DNA of 64,000 bases from Nitrospirota bacterium (lineage in GTDB: Bacteria > Nitrospirota > Nitrospiria > Nitrospirales > Nitrospiraceae): positions 1-64,000 of the forward strand of contig JBFMAX010000012.1 of the NCBI GenBank assembly GCA_040755395.1, written 5' to 3'. Of the stretch, positions 54,140 to 63,065 are shown in pieces. The notes beneath the pieces are model-generated. The model was not told the origin of the DNA and searched no databases. It was given only the letters and a program-made list of their open reading frames with translations. Positions within the stretch are counted from its first letter, which is position 1, and every line of letters starts with the position of its first letter. The translations under genes were made by a program, and so were the position numbers.

Positions 54140-54655
54140 ATGAGGAAATACGTATTCGTTGCCGCAATCCTCAGTGTAGTTGGAAGCATTGGGCTCACCC
54201 CAGTGCAAGGTAGTGCCGAACCGAAATCGCCGGTCGATGGATTTGATATTCATGTCCAGGCGCCGCACATGATGCATGATGGCACTCCGGGCGGGCCGTT
54301 CCACCATTACTGCAAGGGCATTTCCGACAAGATTCTCCAATGTCTGCTGTTCGAGTCCACGGATCCCAAGGCCAAACTTGTTGCGGTTGAATACTTTGTG
54401 GCCAAAGACCTGTCCAGGAAACTCCCACCGGTTCAATGGCACCGCCATTTCCATGATCACAAGGTCGAGATCGCCACTGGTCGGGTGCAAGTGCTGGACA
54501 TGCCGTCCGACCAAGCGGCCAAAGTCGCCGAGGCCGCATCCAAGACGGACGGTGTTATTTATCATCTGTGGCAACAAGGCCAGGAGTTCCCCGATGGCAC
54601 GGTGACCTTTCCGCAGTCCCTTGGGCACAAGTTCACCGGATACACTGAGCACTGA
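54140..54655 (+). CDS. Exported DUF1264 protein
   Basis: This 171-residue protein starts at the ATG at 54140 behind AAGGAGG and has a signal peptide. The DUF1264 core is FDIHVQAPHMMHDGTPGGPFHHYCKGI and VQWHRHFHDHKVEI. The many histidines may bind metal. DUF1264 occurs in plant oil-body-associated proteins and in bacteria of uncertain function. It sits between broken and intact redox genes. Confidence 0.75.
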   Translation: MRKYVFVAAILSVVGSIGLTPVQGSAEPKSPVDGFDIHVQAPHMMHDGTPGGPFHHYCKGISDKILQCLLFESTDPKAKLVAVEYFVAKDLSRKLPPVQWHRHFHDHKVEIATGRVQVLDMPSDQAAKVAEAASKTDGVIYHLWQQGQEFPDGTVTFPQSLGHKFTGYTEH

Positions 54656-54690
54656 TCTCACGGTAGCGCATATCGACTGGTGAGTGGAGA

Positions 54691-54735
54691 ACGCCTCGTC
54701 CGACCCTCCCTCTGCGCGGGGGAGGGTCGGGGAGG
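54691..54735. repeat. GC-rich intergenic hairpin repeat (CCCTCCC/GGGAGGG)
   Basis: ACCCTCCCTC...GGGGGAGGGTCGGGGAGGG can form a short stable hairpin. A related sequence is at 59640-59695. Such C/G tract hairpins are common scattered repeats in these genomes. Confidence 0.5.
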
Positions 54736-54776
54736 GGGCTCAACATAGAAGGGAGACGGTCGTGCAAGGAATCTGT

Positions 54777-55256
54777 ATGGATCAATCCATTCGACACTCG
54801 GCCCCGTCTGGAGGAAAGGGGCTTTCCGTTCTCCTTTCTTTTGTCGTCATCCTCGCGCTGCCATGGGCTTCCCCAGCCTGGAGCGCCGACGCGGAGGTAC
54901 TGAAGGCCCGTGTGCCTCCTGATCAACTGGAGGCGGCCCGTGCGGTGACCAACCCGTTCCCCATGACCCCGGAGAATATAGAGAAGGGCAGGGCGCTGTA
55001 TCACGGTAAAGCGTTTTGTGTCACTTGCCACGGACGCGATGGCAAAGGGTTGACTGATGTCGAGGGCCTGCGCGGGAAGTTGCCGCGGAACTTCACCGAC
55101 AAGGCCTGGCAGAAGGCGAGGACGGACGGCGAACTGTTCTGGATTCTCCGGAATGGAAGTCCGGGAACGGATATGGCGTCGTTCATCCCGCTCGTGCTGA
55201 CCGAAGATGAAGCCTGGCACGTGCTGCTCTATGTGCGATCGTTCGGTCAACCGTGA
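54777..55256 (+). CDS. Exported mono-haem cytochrome c
   Basis: This 159-residue protein has a signal peptide ending near SPAWSADA. The single haem site is FCVTCHGRDGKG, preceded by NPFPMTPENIEKGRALYHGKA. The second half has DGELFWILRNGSPGTDMASF with a candidate Met ligand. It shares this layout with the cytochrome at 58040-58582 (EIFWSIKHGIAGTAMIPF), so the two are paralogues. It starts at the ATG at 54777; a GTG at 54762 is possible. Confidence 0.88.
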   Translation: MDQSIRHSAPSGGKGLSVLLSFVVILALPWASPAWSADAEVLKARVPPDQLEAARAVTNPFPMTPENIEKGRALYHGKAFCVTCHGRDGKGLTDVEGLRGKLPRNFTDKAWQKARTDGELFWILRNGSPGTDMASFIPLVLTEDEAWHVLLYVRSFGQP

Positions 55257-55266
55257 CCCGTGAGAC

Positions 55267-56268
55267 ATGGGCGCGCGGGCATGCCAGCTCCTGATCGGTC
55301 TCACCGCTTTGCTTGCTGTCCCCGCCCTTGTGCAGGCCGAGGGAGCGTGGTCTTCCGTCGTCGGTGCGAAGGTGAGTTACACGACTGATGTCTTTCAGTT
55401 CTCGGCTGCTCGCCGGCTGGCGCTGGCCGAAGATCCTTCGCAGCCGACGGTCGTCCCCCTCGACAAGCCGGAAGACGTGATTTGGGAACCGTCAGTCGAG
55501 GTGACCAGGGCTTTCTCCACCTGGCTTGGACGGAACGAGGTTTCAGTCAAAGGGCATGGGTTCCTGTACACCGATAAGGCGATCTTCAACCACGGCGACT
55601 ACCGCATTCAGACAAGACAGTGGCTGGGATCCGACACCTCAATCCTTTTCCGGTACCGTTACCTTCCCAATCTGTTCCTTGGTCCGAATTTCGAGCGTCG
55701 GACTGGTCAGCGACTGATGCGAGAGGAGCGGGTGACGACCCATCGGTGGCGATTCGAAGTGGACCGAGAAGTCGCAGACTCATGGCGACTGAGCGCAATC
55801 GGTCGTTACGGCATTCGGTTGTACAACGAGCCATTTGCGGAGCGCGATACCCAATTCTTTGCGATAGGCCCGCAGGTTGCCTACACACCGGTTCCCTGGG
55901 TCACGGCCACGGTGGGTTATCTCTACGAGCGCGGGCTGGCCGATGGGCGTGAGGAGCCACAGGTTCAGGACGATGTCTCGTATTACCTCCACGTGCTCTC
56001 GGTTGGCGCGGAATTCCGTCCGATCGAGCGCCTGGCGCTCAACCTGGCGTACCTGCATCTCCGAAAAACTTTCACCAGCTCCATTGCCGGCGATATCCAT
56101 CTGGGACGGTTCGATACGACCCACCAGGGTCTGGTGGAGTTTCGATATCAGATTACACCCGCTACCGGGGTGTCTGTGAGCTATCAACGGACGCAGCGAA
56201 GTTCCAACGTGGTGACGAGGTCTTTTCACGACAACATCGTGTCACTTGGAGGAGAGCATCGGTTTTGA
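55267..56268 (+). CDS. Outer-membrane barrel protein
   Basis: This 333-residue protein has a signal peptide (LIGLTALLAVPALVQA) and a barrel rich in aromatic strands: WRLSAIGRYGIRLYNEP, VTATVGYLYERGLA and LALNLAYLHLRKTF. It ends in SLGGEHRF. It starts 10 bp after the cytochrome c, so they are an operon. A barrel beside an exported cytochrome c suggests transfer of electrons or substrate across the outer membrane. No known porin family is recognised. Confidence 0.7.
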   Translation: MGARACQLLIGLTALLAVPALVQAEGAWSSVVGAKVSYTTDVFQFSAARRLALAEDPSQPTVVPLDKPEDVIWEPSVEVTRAFSTWLGRNEVSVKGHGFLYTDKAIFNHGDYRIQTRQWLGSDTSILFRYRYLPNLFLGPNFERRTGQRLMREERVTTHRWRFEVDREVADSWRLSAIGRYGIRLYNEPFAERDTQFFAIGPQVAYTPVPWVTATVGYLYERGLADGREEPQVQDDVSYYLHVLSVGAEFRPIERLALNLAYLHLRKTFTSSIAGDIHLGRFDTTHQGLVEFRYQITPATGVSVSYQRTQRSSNVVTRSFHDNIVSLGGEHRF

Positions 56269-56310
56269 ACGCGGCGTCTCGGCGGTTTCGTCACGACCTG
56301 TCACAAATTT

Positions 56311-57199
56311 AAAGGGATTAGACCACTAATTCGGACCAAAGTTTAGCAGTTTGTACAGGTAGTTTACGGGATCAGGATCATGGCGGTGATTGAATCGAAA
56401 CTCCATCTCGCGCATGAACAGCCGGAAGTTGCGCTTGAATCCACCGTGATACAACTTGAGCCGTCGTTTGGCAAAACCCCAGAAGTTCTCGATCCCGTTG
56501 ATATGGATTTTGCCGCCACCAAACGTCGATTCATGGCTGATGCGCACGTGGTGAAACCCTTCCACATCGAGCCGGTCATAGGCCCTGAAGCTGTCTGAGT
56601 ACACCCAAGACTGCGGTTTCACGTGGGTCTTGATGGCGCCAAACAGCGTGGACGTGTCCAGTCGCTCGGGAAAGACCACGCGGACTTCACCAGCGCGCTT
56701 GAGCAGGTCAAATACAGGGATTTTGCCGCCTGCGCCGCGCCCCCGTTTGCCTTTACGGACGCCGCCAACGTACGACTCATCGACCTCGATTTCGCCACCG
56801 AGTTGGTCCAGATGGCGCTCGCTCTCCACCGCAATGGCTTCCCTCAGACGCCTGTAGTAGCGTTGCACCGTCTTGCGGTTGACCCCCAGGTCACGAGCAA
56901 CCCGCTCGGCCGGAACCATCAGCCAGAACAGGCGTACGATCTCCTTGACCGTCTTCGCTTGCAGCCGGGCCTTGCGAAGCCGGGGCGTAGATCGGTGGCG
57001 ACATACTTTGCAGCACCGACGACCATCAGCCAGCTTATCACTCCGCCGCGTACCGCATCGAGGACACTTGACAGGATGTCGCGAAATCTGTGTTGATTTC
57101 TGGAAGCCTGTTTCTCGACAGCGTCCATGCCGCCAATAACCCGGGTTTTCCATAGTCGGACCATCTTAGCTTGGTCCGAATAACTGGTCTAATCCCCGG
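56311..57199 (-). mobile_element. IS1595-type insertion sequence
   Basis: About 889 bp are bounded by inverted repeats: the left end has GGGATTAGACCA then ATTCGGACCAA (from 56314), and the right end in reverse has GGGATTAGACCA then ATTCGGACCAA (to 57196). ACAAATT occurs just outside both ends (56303 and 57200), a probable target duplication of 7-8 bp. One intact transposase is inside. The exact end bases are uncertain by about three. It lies between the barrel gene and sodC and interrupts nothing obvious. Confidence 0.85.
56326..57153 (-). CDS. IS1595-family transposase
   Basis: This 275-residue transposase has a zinc ribbon (KCPRCGTRR and CCKVCRHRS), an HTH (VARDLGVNRKTVQRYYRRL) and an ISXO2-type DDE core with EVDESYVGG, VYSDSFRAY and HINGIENFWGFAKRRL. 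It is intact in length and frame, so the element may still move. Confidence 0.9.
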   Translation of the reverse strand: MENPGYWRHGRCRETGFQKSTQISRHPVKCPRCGTRRSDKLADGRRCCKVCRHRSTPRLRKARLQAKTVKEIVRLFWLMVPAERVARDLGVNRKTVQRYYRRLREAIAVESERHLDQLGGEIEVDESYVGGVRKGKRGRGAGGKIPVFDLLKRAGEVRVVFPERLDTSTLFGAIKTHVKPQSWVYSDSFRAYDRLDVEGFHHVRISHESTFGGGKIHINGIENFWGFAKRRLKLYHGGFKRNFRLFMREMEFRFNHRHDPDPVNYLYKLLNFGPN

Positions 57200-57427
57200 A
57201 CAAATTATCGCTACCAACGATTCGCAAGGTGCTGCGCGAGTACGCCTCGGCCGGGCGGAGCTCCACGTGGTGACACGGCGAGTACCATGTCCGACATTGT
57301 GCCTGCATGGCTCAGCAATTGCTCGCTGTGTTACCGACGGCGGCGATCGCGCCGGAGGCAGGTTGGCGCATGCCGGGTTTCCTGACGGTCAGCGGGCCCG
57401 GCTCCGCGACGAGCAAGGAGATGGCTT
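57200..57427. other. No gene seen
   Basis: This 228-bp stretch between the IS and sodC may hold the sodC promoter. No gene is supported. Confidence 0.4.
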
Positions 57428-58036
57428 ATGAGCGATAAAAAGGCGGCTCAGATGATTCGCCTATCTATTCGGGGCGCTATGGGCCTGATTATGATCCTCG
57501 CGCTGGCTGGCTGTGCCCGATATTACACAGGCAAGCATGACACGACGTTGCGTGCCAAGGCAACGATCGCAGGGCCGGGCATTACGGGCGAAGCCAAGCT
57601 GTACGAAGAGTACGAGGGAAGGGTGCGGATCAAGCTCAAGATGGAGGGAACGCCGGACAGTAAGCTCATTCCCGGCAGGCACGCAATCCATATCCACGAG
57701 ACCGGGAATTGTGAGCCGTTTTCGGCAGCGAAGGGTCACTATGACGGAAATGTTGCTCCACAGGTGAACCCGGAAGCCAACGTGAGCCCCGGCCTCGGCA
57801 ACCATCCCTACCATCTCGGCGACTTGCCGAATCTGATGGTGAACGAGGATCGCAAAGGCACGCTGTACACGATTACGAGCCGGGTGACGCTGTCCCCCGG
57901 ATTGAACACGGTGTTCGATAAGGACGGCAGCGCCTTCATCATCCATGAATTCGAGAACAAATACCTGCCCGATCCTCCGACGAAAGACGCGCCGGGCGGG
58001 CCGCGCATCGCCTGCGGCGTGATCGTCAAGGAGTAG
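57428..58036 (+). CDS. sodC: Cu/Zn superoxide dismutase lipoprotein
   Basis: This 202-residue protein has a lipoprotein signal (IMILALAGC). The Cu/Zn SOD signatures are GRHAIHIHETGNC (copper histidines), HYDGN, then GNHPYHLGDLPNL (zinc site) and a late SAFIIHEF. A C-terminal GGPRIACGVI supplies the second disulfide cysteine. It protects the envelope from superoxide. CAAGGAG precedes the ATG. The three cytochromes that follow are on the same strand. Confidence 0.92.
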   Translation: MSDKKAAQMIRLSIRGAMGLIMILALAGCARYYTGKHDTTLRAKATIAGPGITGEAKLYEEYEGRVRIKLKMEGTPDSKLIPGRHAIHIHETGNCEPFSAAKGHYDGNVAPQVNPEANVSPGLGNHPYHLGDLPNLMVNEDRKGTLYTITSRVTLSPGLNTVFDKDGSAFIIHEFENKYLPDPPTKDAPGGPRIACGVIVKE

Positions 58037-58039
58037 CCC

Positions 58040-58582
58040 GTGTCACGTGTACTTCGGCTCGTAGCCGGCGGTCTCCTCTTGGTCGCGGGGTCCGTGCAGG
58101 CGGCCGAGCGATCCATGATGCAGCCAAGGGTGTTTCCGGATGAACTGGCGGAAGCGCGAGCGCTGAAGAGCCCGCTCCCGGACTCGACGGAAGTGGTGGA
58201 GAACGGCAAAGCGCTTTACGAAGGGAAGGGGACCTGCGTCAACTGTCACGGTAAGGATGGCATGGGCAACGGTCCGGCTGCGGCGGGGCTCGATCCGTCC
58301 CCCCGCAATTTCCACCATCACGGATTCTGGCGTCATCGGACGGAAGGCGAGATTTTCTGGTCGATCAAGCACGGCATTGCAGGGACGGCGATGATTCCGT
58401 TTGGCGGCGTACTCACGGATGAGGAGATCTGGTCGATCATTTCGTACGAGCGCAGCTTCGCGGGGGACTATGGACGCGGAAGGCCCATGGGGCCACGGGA
58501 AGGAAAGGGTCACAGGGGACCACGTAAGGGGATAGGTCCGCGCGAGGGAGGATGCTGTGAACGGCCGGAATCAGCTCAGTGA
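58040..58582 (+). CDS. Exported mono-haem cytochrome c
   Basis: This 180-residue protein has a signal peptide ending SVQAAE. The haem site is TCVNCHGKDGMGNG, and the second half has GEIFWSIKHGIAGTAMIPFGG with the candidate Met ligand. The tail is Gly/Arg/Pro-rich and unusual. It is a paralogue of the 54777 cytochrome and starts three bases after the sodC stop. It is probably an electron carrier. Confidence 0.88.
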   Translation: MSRVLRLVAGGLLLVAGSVQAAERSMMQPRVFPDELAEARALKSPLPDSTEVVENGKALYEGKGTCVNCHGKDGMGNGPAAAGLDPSPRNFHHHGFWRHRTEGEIFWSIKHGIAGTAMIPFGGVLTDEEIWSIISYERSFAGDYGRGRPMGPREGKGHRGPRKGIGPREGGCCERPESAQ

Positions 58583-58608
58583 TGGCTGGCCGGAGGGCGG
58601 GAAGATCG

Positions 58609-59076
58609 ATGACAGCACGCGCGATTGGAGTGACGGCATTGGTGTTGTGGGTCGTGACCGTGGCGGCGCTGGGCTGGTTCTTCATCAAGGGGTGGACCGT
58701 GTCCAGCTCGGACGGGCGCACTGAGATTCTCCTGGCACCGGCCGAGCGGGAGCAGATTCTGGCCGAGATGCGGCAACTCCTGAAAGCGGGCCATAGCGTG
58801 GTGACAGGATTGAGCAGGTCAGGCGCTGACGTGAAGGCCGCAGAACAGGCGGCGCGCGCAGCCGGAAAGATCATGGCGGCCGACACGAGTCCGGCGATCA
58901 TGGCCAAGCTGCCGCTGGCCTTCAAGCAGATGGGCATGTCGATCCACCAAGACATGGACGCGCTGGCCGACGCGATCGTGCTGAAAGAAACCCCAGAACA
59001 AATCCTGCAGCGGCTCTCCAGCATGACGGCGTGCTGCACGACCTGCCATGATCTGTACCGGCTCGGAGTCAGGTAA
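58609..59076 (+). CDS. Cytochrome c'-like exported or membrane protein
   Basis: From ATG at 58609 this is 155 residues (alternative start 58582). It has an N-terminal transmembrane helix (GVTALVLWVVTVAALGWFFI), a helical region and a C-terminal haem motif CCTTCHDLYRLG. The motif near the very end with a preceding four-helix pattern is characteristic of cytochrome c' or c556 folds. A role in binding NO or peroxide at the envelope is possible but unproven. Confidence 0.75.
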   Translation: MTARAIGVTALVLWVVTVAALGWFFIKGWTVSSSDGRTEILLAPAEREQILAEMRQLLKAGHSVVTGLSRSGADVKAAEQAARAAGKIMAADTSPAIMAKLPLAFKQMGMSIHQDMDALADAIVLKETPEQILQRLSSMTACCTTCHDLYRLGVR

Positions 59077-59160
59077 GAGCGATGAGCTTATGAGCGGGTG
59101 AACCGCTCGCTTCCGCTGGGAGCCATGACGCTCCGGCCTTATCTAGGGGGAGGAGACGAG

Positions 59161-59532
59161 ATGATTCGAAAGGGGCTGCTGAGCCTGTCTGTTTCGATCG
59201 GTATGGCGATCCCGACCGTGGCAGCGGGAAGCGGGTCTGTCCTTTGGGCGGGGGCATCCAAGGGCAGGCCCGAAGCCGGGAAGCCAATCTACATGGAAAG
59301 TTGCCAACATTGTCACGGGCCGCTCGGCGACGGGAAGAGCGAGATGGCTCAGTATCTCACACCGCCGCCGGCCGATCTCACGGCCAAGAAGACGCAATCC
59401 AAGAAGGACGGGCAACTGCGCAAAGTGATCATTGAGGGGGTGCCCGGCACGGCCATGAGCGCCTTCGGTGAAGCGTTCGACGACCAACAAATGGCTGATC
59501 TCCTAGCCTACATACGGTCCCGAAAACGCTGA
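59161..59532 (+). CDS. Small exported mono-haem cytochrome c
   Basis: This 123-residue protein has a signal peptide and one haem site (SCQHCHGPLGDGK). The C-terminal half has VIIEGVPGTAMSAFGEAF with the candidate Met and DQQMADLLAYIRSR. It is a class I cytochrome c. It starts at the ATG at 59161 behind GGGGGAGGAG. It completes the three-cytochrome run after sodC. Confidence 0.88.
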   Translation: MIRKGLLSLSVSIGMAIPTVAAGSGSVLWAGASKGRPEAGKPIYMESCQHCHGPLGDGKSEMAQYLTPPPADLTAKKTQSKKDGQLRKVIIEGVPGTAMSAFGEAFDDQQMADLLAYIRSRKR

Positions 59533-59635
59533 GTGCAGGGGCTTATGCCGCTCCCCTCAGAAGTCATTGGTACCACGAAAGAATATGAGCGATGGCTCAC
59601 CTATGGATGATGAAACGGCCTTATCTGAGGCTCAC

Positions 59636-59700
59636 TCATTCTGATTCTCTCCCTCCGCTCAGGGGGAGAGGGGAGGGTGAGGTGGGGAGGGGACATTTTC
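59636..59700. repeat. GC-rich intergenic hairpin repeat
   Basis: TCTCTCCCTCCGCTCAGGGGGAGAGGGGAGGGTGAGG can form a hairpin and resembles the repeat at 54691. It lies in the gap 59533-59811, where no gene was found. Confidence 0.5.
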
Positions 59701-59811
59701 AACGCACTCTTGAGGATCAGACTGTCAGCTCGCGGACGGATGAGACCCGTGCAGAAAAGGGAGTTGTCATACACATCACAACAACTCTAACCATAACAAG
59801 GAGGGATGGTC

Positions 59812-60292
59812 ATGGCAGACTTGACACGGTGGGAACCTTTCCGGTTGCGGCGAGGGTGGGATCCGTTCAAGGAACTGGAAGACATGGAGCGACGGCTGTC
59901 GGCGTGGTTCGGGAGGCCGCTGCGCCGCCGGGAAGGCGAGGAGGAAGCTCTGACGGTGGCGGAATGGTCGCCGCTCGTGGACATCACGGAGGACGACAAG
60001 GAGTATGTCATCAAGGCCGAACTGCCGGATGATGAAAAAGGAGGACATCAAGATTACCGTCCAGGACGATGTCCTGTCCATTTCGGGAGAGCGCAAGCAG
60101 GAGAAAGAGGAGAAAGGCAAGAAGTACCATCGGATCGAGCGCGCTTATGGTTGCTTCGAGCGAAGTTTCACCTTACCTGAGGATGCGGATGGAACCAAAG
60201 TGAATGCCGAATATAAGGACGGGGTGTTGAAGGTCCACCTGCCGAAGTCTGAGAAGGCGAAACCGAAGGCGATTGAAGTCAAAGTGGGATGA
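59812..60292 (+). pseudogene. Hsp20 small heat-shock protein with one frameshift
   Basis: The N-terminal half (LTRWEPFRLRRGWDPFKELEDMERRL and PLVDITEDDKEYVIKAELPD) is in one frame. The alpha-crystallin core continues in the next frame: KEDIKITVQDDVLSISGER, then RAYGCFERSFTLPEDADG and DGVLKVHLPKSE. The change is near 60029-60035, where relatives have LPDVKKEDIK. One extra A in GATGATG would explain it. AAGGAGGGATGG precedes the ATG. It is either recently inactivated or an assembly error. Confidence 0.85.
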
Positions 60293-60335
60293 CCGCCGAC
60301 GACACGGACATAACCACACGCAAGTAGGAGGTCCG

Positions 60336-61319
60336 ATGGAATTCGGAAGCCTCTGTTCGATTGGTCACCCATCGAAGACGCCACGAAGCCTGACCCGTCT
60401 GCGACTTATGACCTGTTGATCCTGGGCGGCGGGCCGACGGCCATGGCGGCTGCGCTCTATGCCGCGCGTAAGATGGTCAAAACGGCGCTCCTGACCAAGG
60501 ATTTCGGCGGCCAGATGATGGAGACTTCCGAGATCGACAACTACCTCGGATTTCAAATGGTGACAGGCAGGGAACTGGTCGAACGGTTTCAGCAGCACGT
60601 CCGCCATTTCCAGGTGCCGATCGGCCAGGGCGAGACAATCGAAGCCGTGACCAAACAAGACGGCGTCTTCAACCGTGGCGCTCGAAAGCGGTACGGCATT
60701 TCAGGCGCGAGCGGTGATTCTTGCGACGGGCAAACGCGAGCGCACGCTCAAGGTCCCCGGCGAAAAGGAGTTGGTGGGGAAAGGCGTCGCCTATTGCGCC
60801 ACCTGCGACGCGCCGTTTTTCAAGGACAAACGGGTGGTGGTGGCTGGCGGGGCCAATTCGGCGTTCACCGCGGCGGTGGATTTGCTGAAGGCGGCCAAGG
60901 AAGTAACCCTCGTCAACTTTGCGAAGGGCTGGCAAGCCGATGAAATCCTGCAGCGCCAGGTGCGCGTGCAGCCTCATGTGAGGCTCCTCGACCATCATGC
61001 CGTGACCAGGATCGACGGAGTGCAGTCGGTCACGGGGGTGCACATCCGCGACCGGGAGACGAATCAGGAGACGACCATCCCAGCCGACGGCATTTTTGTG
61101 GAGATCAAATTGCTCCCGAATTCGGAGCCGGTCCGCTGGCTCGCCAAGTTGAATGAGGTCGGTGAAATGATTGTGGATTGCCACTGCCGCACCAATGTGC
61201 CAGGCCTGTTCGCGGCCGGCGACGTGACGACCGTGCCGCACAAGCAGATTCTCATTTCCGCAGGGAAAGGAGCGAAAGCCGCGCTGTCCGCCTATGAGTA
61301 TCTCGTAGGACAACCATGA
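60336..61319 (+). pseudogene. Thioredoxin reductase-like flavoprotein, two frameshifts
   Basis: ATG at 60336 follows GTAGGAGG, but the frame breaks after EFG. Coding then resumes KPLFDWSPIEDATKP and LLILGGGPTAMAAALYAARK (FAD site), with GGQMMETSEIDNYLGF. It breaks again near 60668 and continues VALESGTAFQARAVILATGKRER, CATCDAPFF with the redox-active CATC, and GLFAAGDVTTVPHKQI. This is the order of a thioredoxin reductase of about 325 residues. It sits beside the disulfide oxidoreductase, and the pair would form a reducing system. Confidence 0.85.
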
Positions 61320-61355
61320 AGATGAGTCGTGTGGGATTGAGGGTGAGGAGGGCTC

Positions 61356-62017
61356 ATGGGACTGCTCAAGGACAAGGACAAGGACAAGGACAAGGACAAG
61401 CACGCGCTCCGGAAGACCTTTGATGAATTGGCGCACGAGGTGAAGCTCGTGATGTTCACGCAAGAGGTCGAATGCGAGTCCTGCCGGCTCGTGCACGACT
61501 TACTCGCCGAAGTGGGCGCGCTTTCGAAACGCCTCGCCGTGGAGGTCCATGATTTCGTCGCTGAAGCAGCGTTGGCGCTGCAGTATCGCGTTGATAAGAT
61601 TCCGGCCACGATCGTGATGGGTAATCGCGATTATGGGATTCGTCTTTACGGTGTGCCGGGCGGCTATGAGTTGCCTCGCTGATCGAAGCGATCAGGCAGG
61701 TGGGACGGCGCGATCCGTGACTCGGGCCGGAGGTGCTCTCACTGCTGGCCAAAGTGGACCGGCCTGTGCACATGCAGGTGATGGTGACGCTGACCTGTCC
61801 GTATTGCCCCGTGGCCGTGAGGACCGCCCACCGGTTTGCGATGGCGTCGGACCATATCACCGCAGACATGGTCGAGACCACCGAGTTCCCGCATCTCGCG
61901 GTCAAATACAACGTGCAGGGGGTGCCAAACACGATTATCAATGAGACGCACAGCGTCCTGGGTGCGCAGCCGGAAGTCGCTGTCGCGCAGGAAGTGCTCA
62001 AAGCGATCGGGAAGTGA
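61356..62017 (+). pseudogene. Protein disulfide oxidoreductase (PDO, double thioredoxin fold), broken
   Basis: The first half has ALRKTFDELAHEVKLVMF and the redox site ECESC. The second half has VTLTCPYCPVAVRTAHRFAM with CPYC. This is a PDO of about 220 residues. The frame breaks near 61672 (GYELPR-stop, continuing as ASLIEAIRQVGRRDP), and a TGA stands at about 61720 where relatives read GLGPEVLSLL. The N terminus contains a tandem AAGGAC hexamer (61368-61400) encoding Lys-Asp repeats. The gene is inactive as it stands. Confidence 0.82.
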
Positions 62018-62029
62018 GGGGAGAGGATC

Positions 62030-62665
62030 ATGACGATTCGGCAATGGGCTGGTGTGTGTGGCGCGGCGGCATGGCTGTTCGCCGCGGCGCCTCCGGCCGA
62101 TCTTGCGGCTGATGACCACGGGGTCACGATGCGCGGCCAGATGCATGGCGGCCACGATCAGGGCGAACCGGAGGAGCACAGCGCTGACTACCTGACGCAT
62201 CTGCAGAAGCATGCCAAAGAGATCGGCCTGACACCGGAACAGATCGGCAAGGTCAAAGCCATGCAGCTCGACCTCAATCGAAGCCGAGCGAGAAAGGAGG
62301 CAGACATCAAGATCGCCACACTTGAGTTGCATGCGCTCTTGGAGGAGGAGGAGGAGGAGCAGGCCGACCTCTCCGCAGTTCAAGCGAAGGTTGACCAACT
62401 CGAGAAAGCAGAAGGGGCCCTCCTGCTTGCCGCAATCAAGGCCGAGCGTGATGCCATGGCGATGTTGACGCCGGAACAGCGGGAAAAAGATCGTGCCCAT
62501 CGTGAACGGATGATGAGGGAAGGCAGGGGCGAGGGACAACATCGTGGTGGCATGGGTGGAATGCAGCGCGGCATGGGCACGATGGGCTGCAGCGGGGCAC
62601 GCGGAGACCATGGCGGAGATGGGCCCGAAACCGAACGTCCCGGCGGGGAAGAGCATAAACATTGA
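62030..62665 (+). CDS. CpxP/Spy-like periplasmic LTXXQ protein
   Basis: This 211-residue exported protein has a signal peptide (AAWLFAAAPPADLAA). Two LTPEQ signatures (IGLTPEQIGKV and AMLTPEQREKDR) are linked by a long helix containing a run of six Glu residues. The tail is His/Gly/Met-rich (HRGGMGGMQRGMGTMG), which may bind metal. CpxP/Spy proteins are small periplasmic chaperones that answer envelope stress. It starts 12 bp after the PDO. Confidence 0.75.
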   Translation: MTIRQWAGVCGAAAWLFAAAPPADLAADDHGVTMRGQMHGGHDQGEPEEHSADYLTHLQKHAKEIGLTPEQIGKVKAMQLDLNRSRARKEADIKIATLELHALLEEEEEEQADLSAVQAKVDQLEKAEGALLLAAIKAERDAMAMLTPEQREKDRAHRERMMREGRGEGQHRGGMGGMQRGMGTMGCSGARGDHGGDGPETERPGGEEHKH

Positions 62666-62689
62666 AAGACGATGCAAGGGATCGGGCCC

Positions 62690-63065
62690 TTTCGATAGGT
62701 CCCTGACCCTGGAGCCGGTTGGAGGGGTTGCAAACATCGTTTTCGCTGGGGTGGCCGATCGTGAACGGGCTGCCGAGGAAGTGGCCGGTCTGTTCCTGAA
62801 GGAGTTGGGCGAGGGGATGACGAGGGAAATGAGCAAAAAAGGGACGGCGGAGGCGATCAAGGTCTGCGCCGAACTCGCCCCGGGTATCGCCGGCAGGCTA
62901 TCTTGTGAGCATGGCTGGCGCGTGACCCGCGTGGCGACGCGGGTGCGCAATCCCTTGCTCGGGATGCCGGACGCGTGGGAGCAGAAGGTCTTGGCCGAAT
63001 TCGCCGAGCGGGCGACGAAGGGGTCTGGACCGCCATGCGCCCCGCCACGCCCGGGAGGAGCTTAG
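62690..63065 (+). pseudogene. DUF3365 (Tll0287-like) gene fragment
   Basis: The readable part is TREMSKKGTAEAIKVCAELAPGIAG, then RVTRVATRVRNPLLGMPDAWEQKVLAEFAERATKG. This is the DUF3365 core also seen at 7519-8067, but no CXXCH segment follows. There is no start or signal at the left. The end runs directly into a thioredoxin fragment, which looks like a deletion join. Confidence 0.65.
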
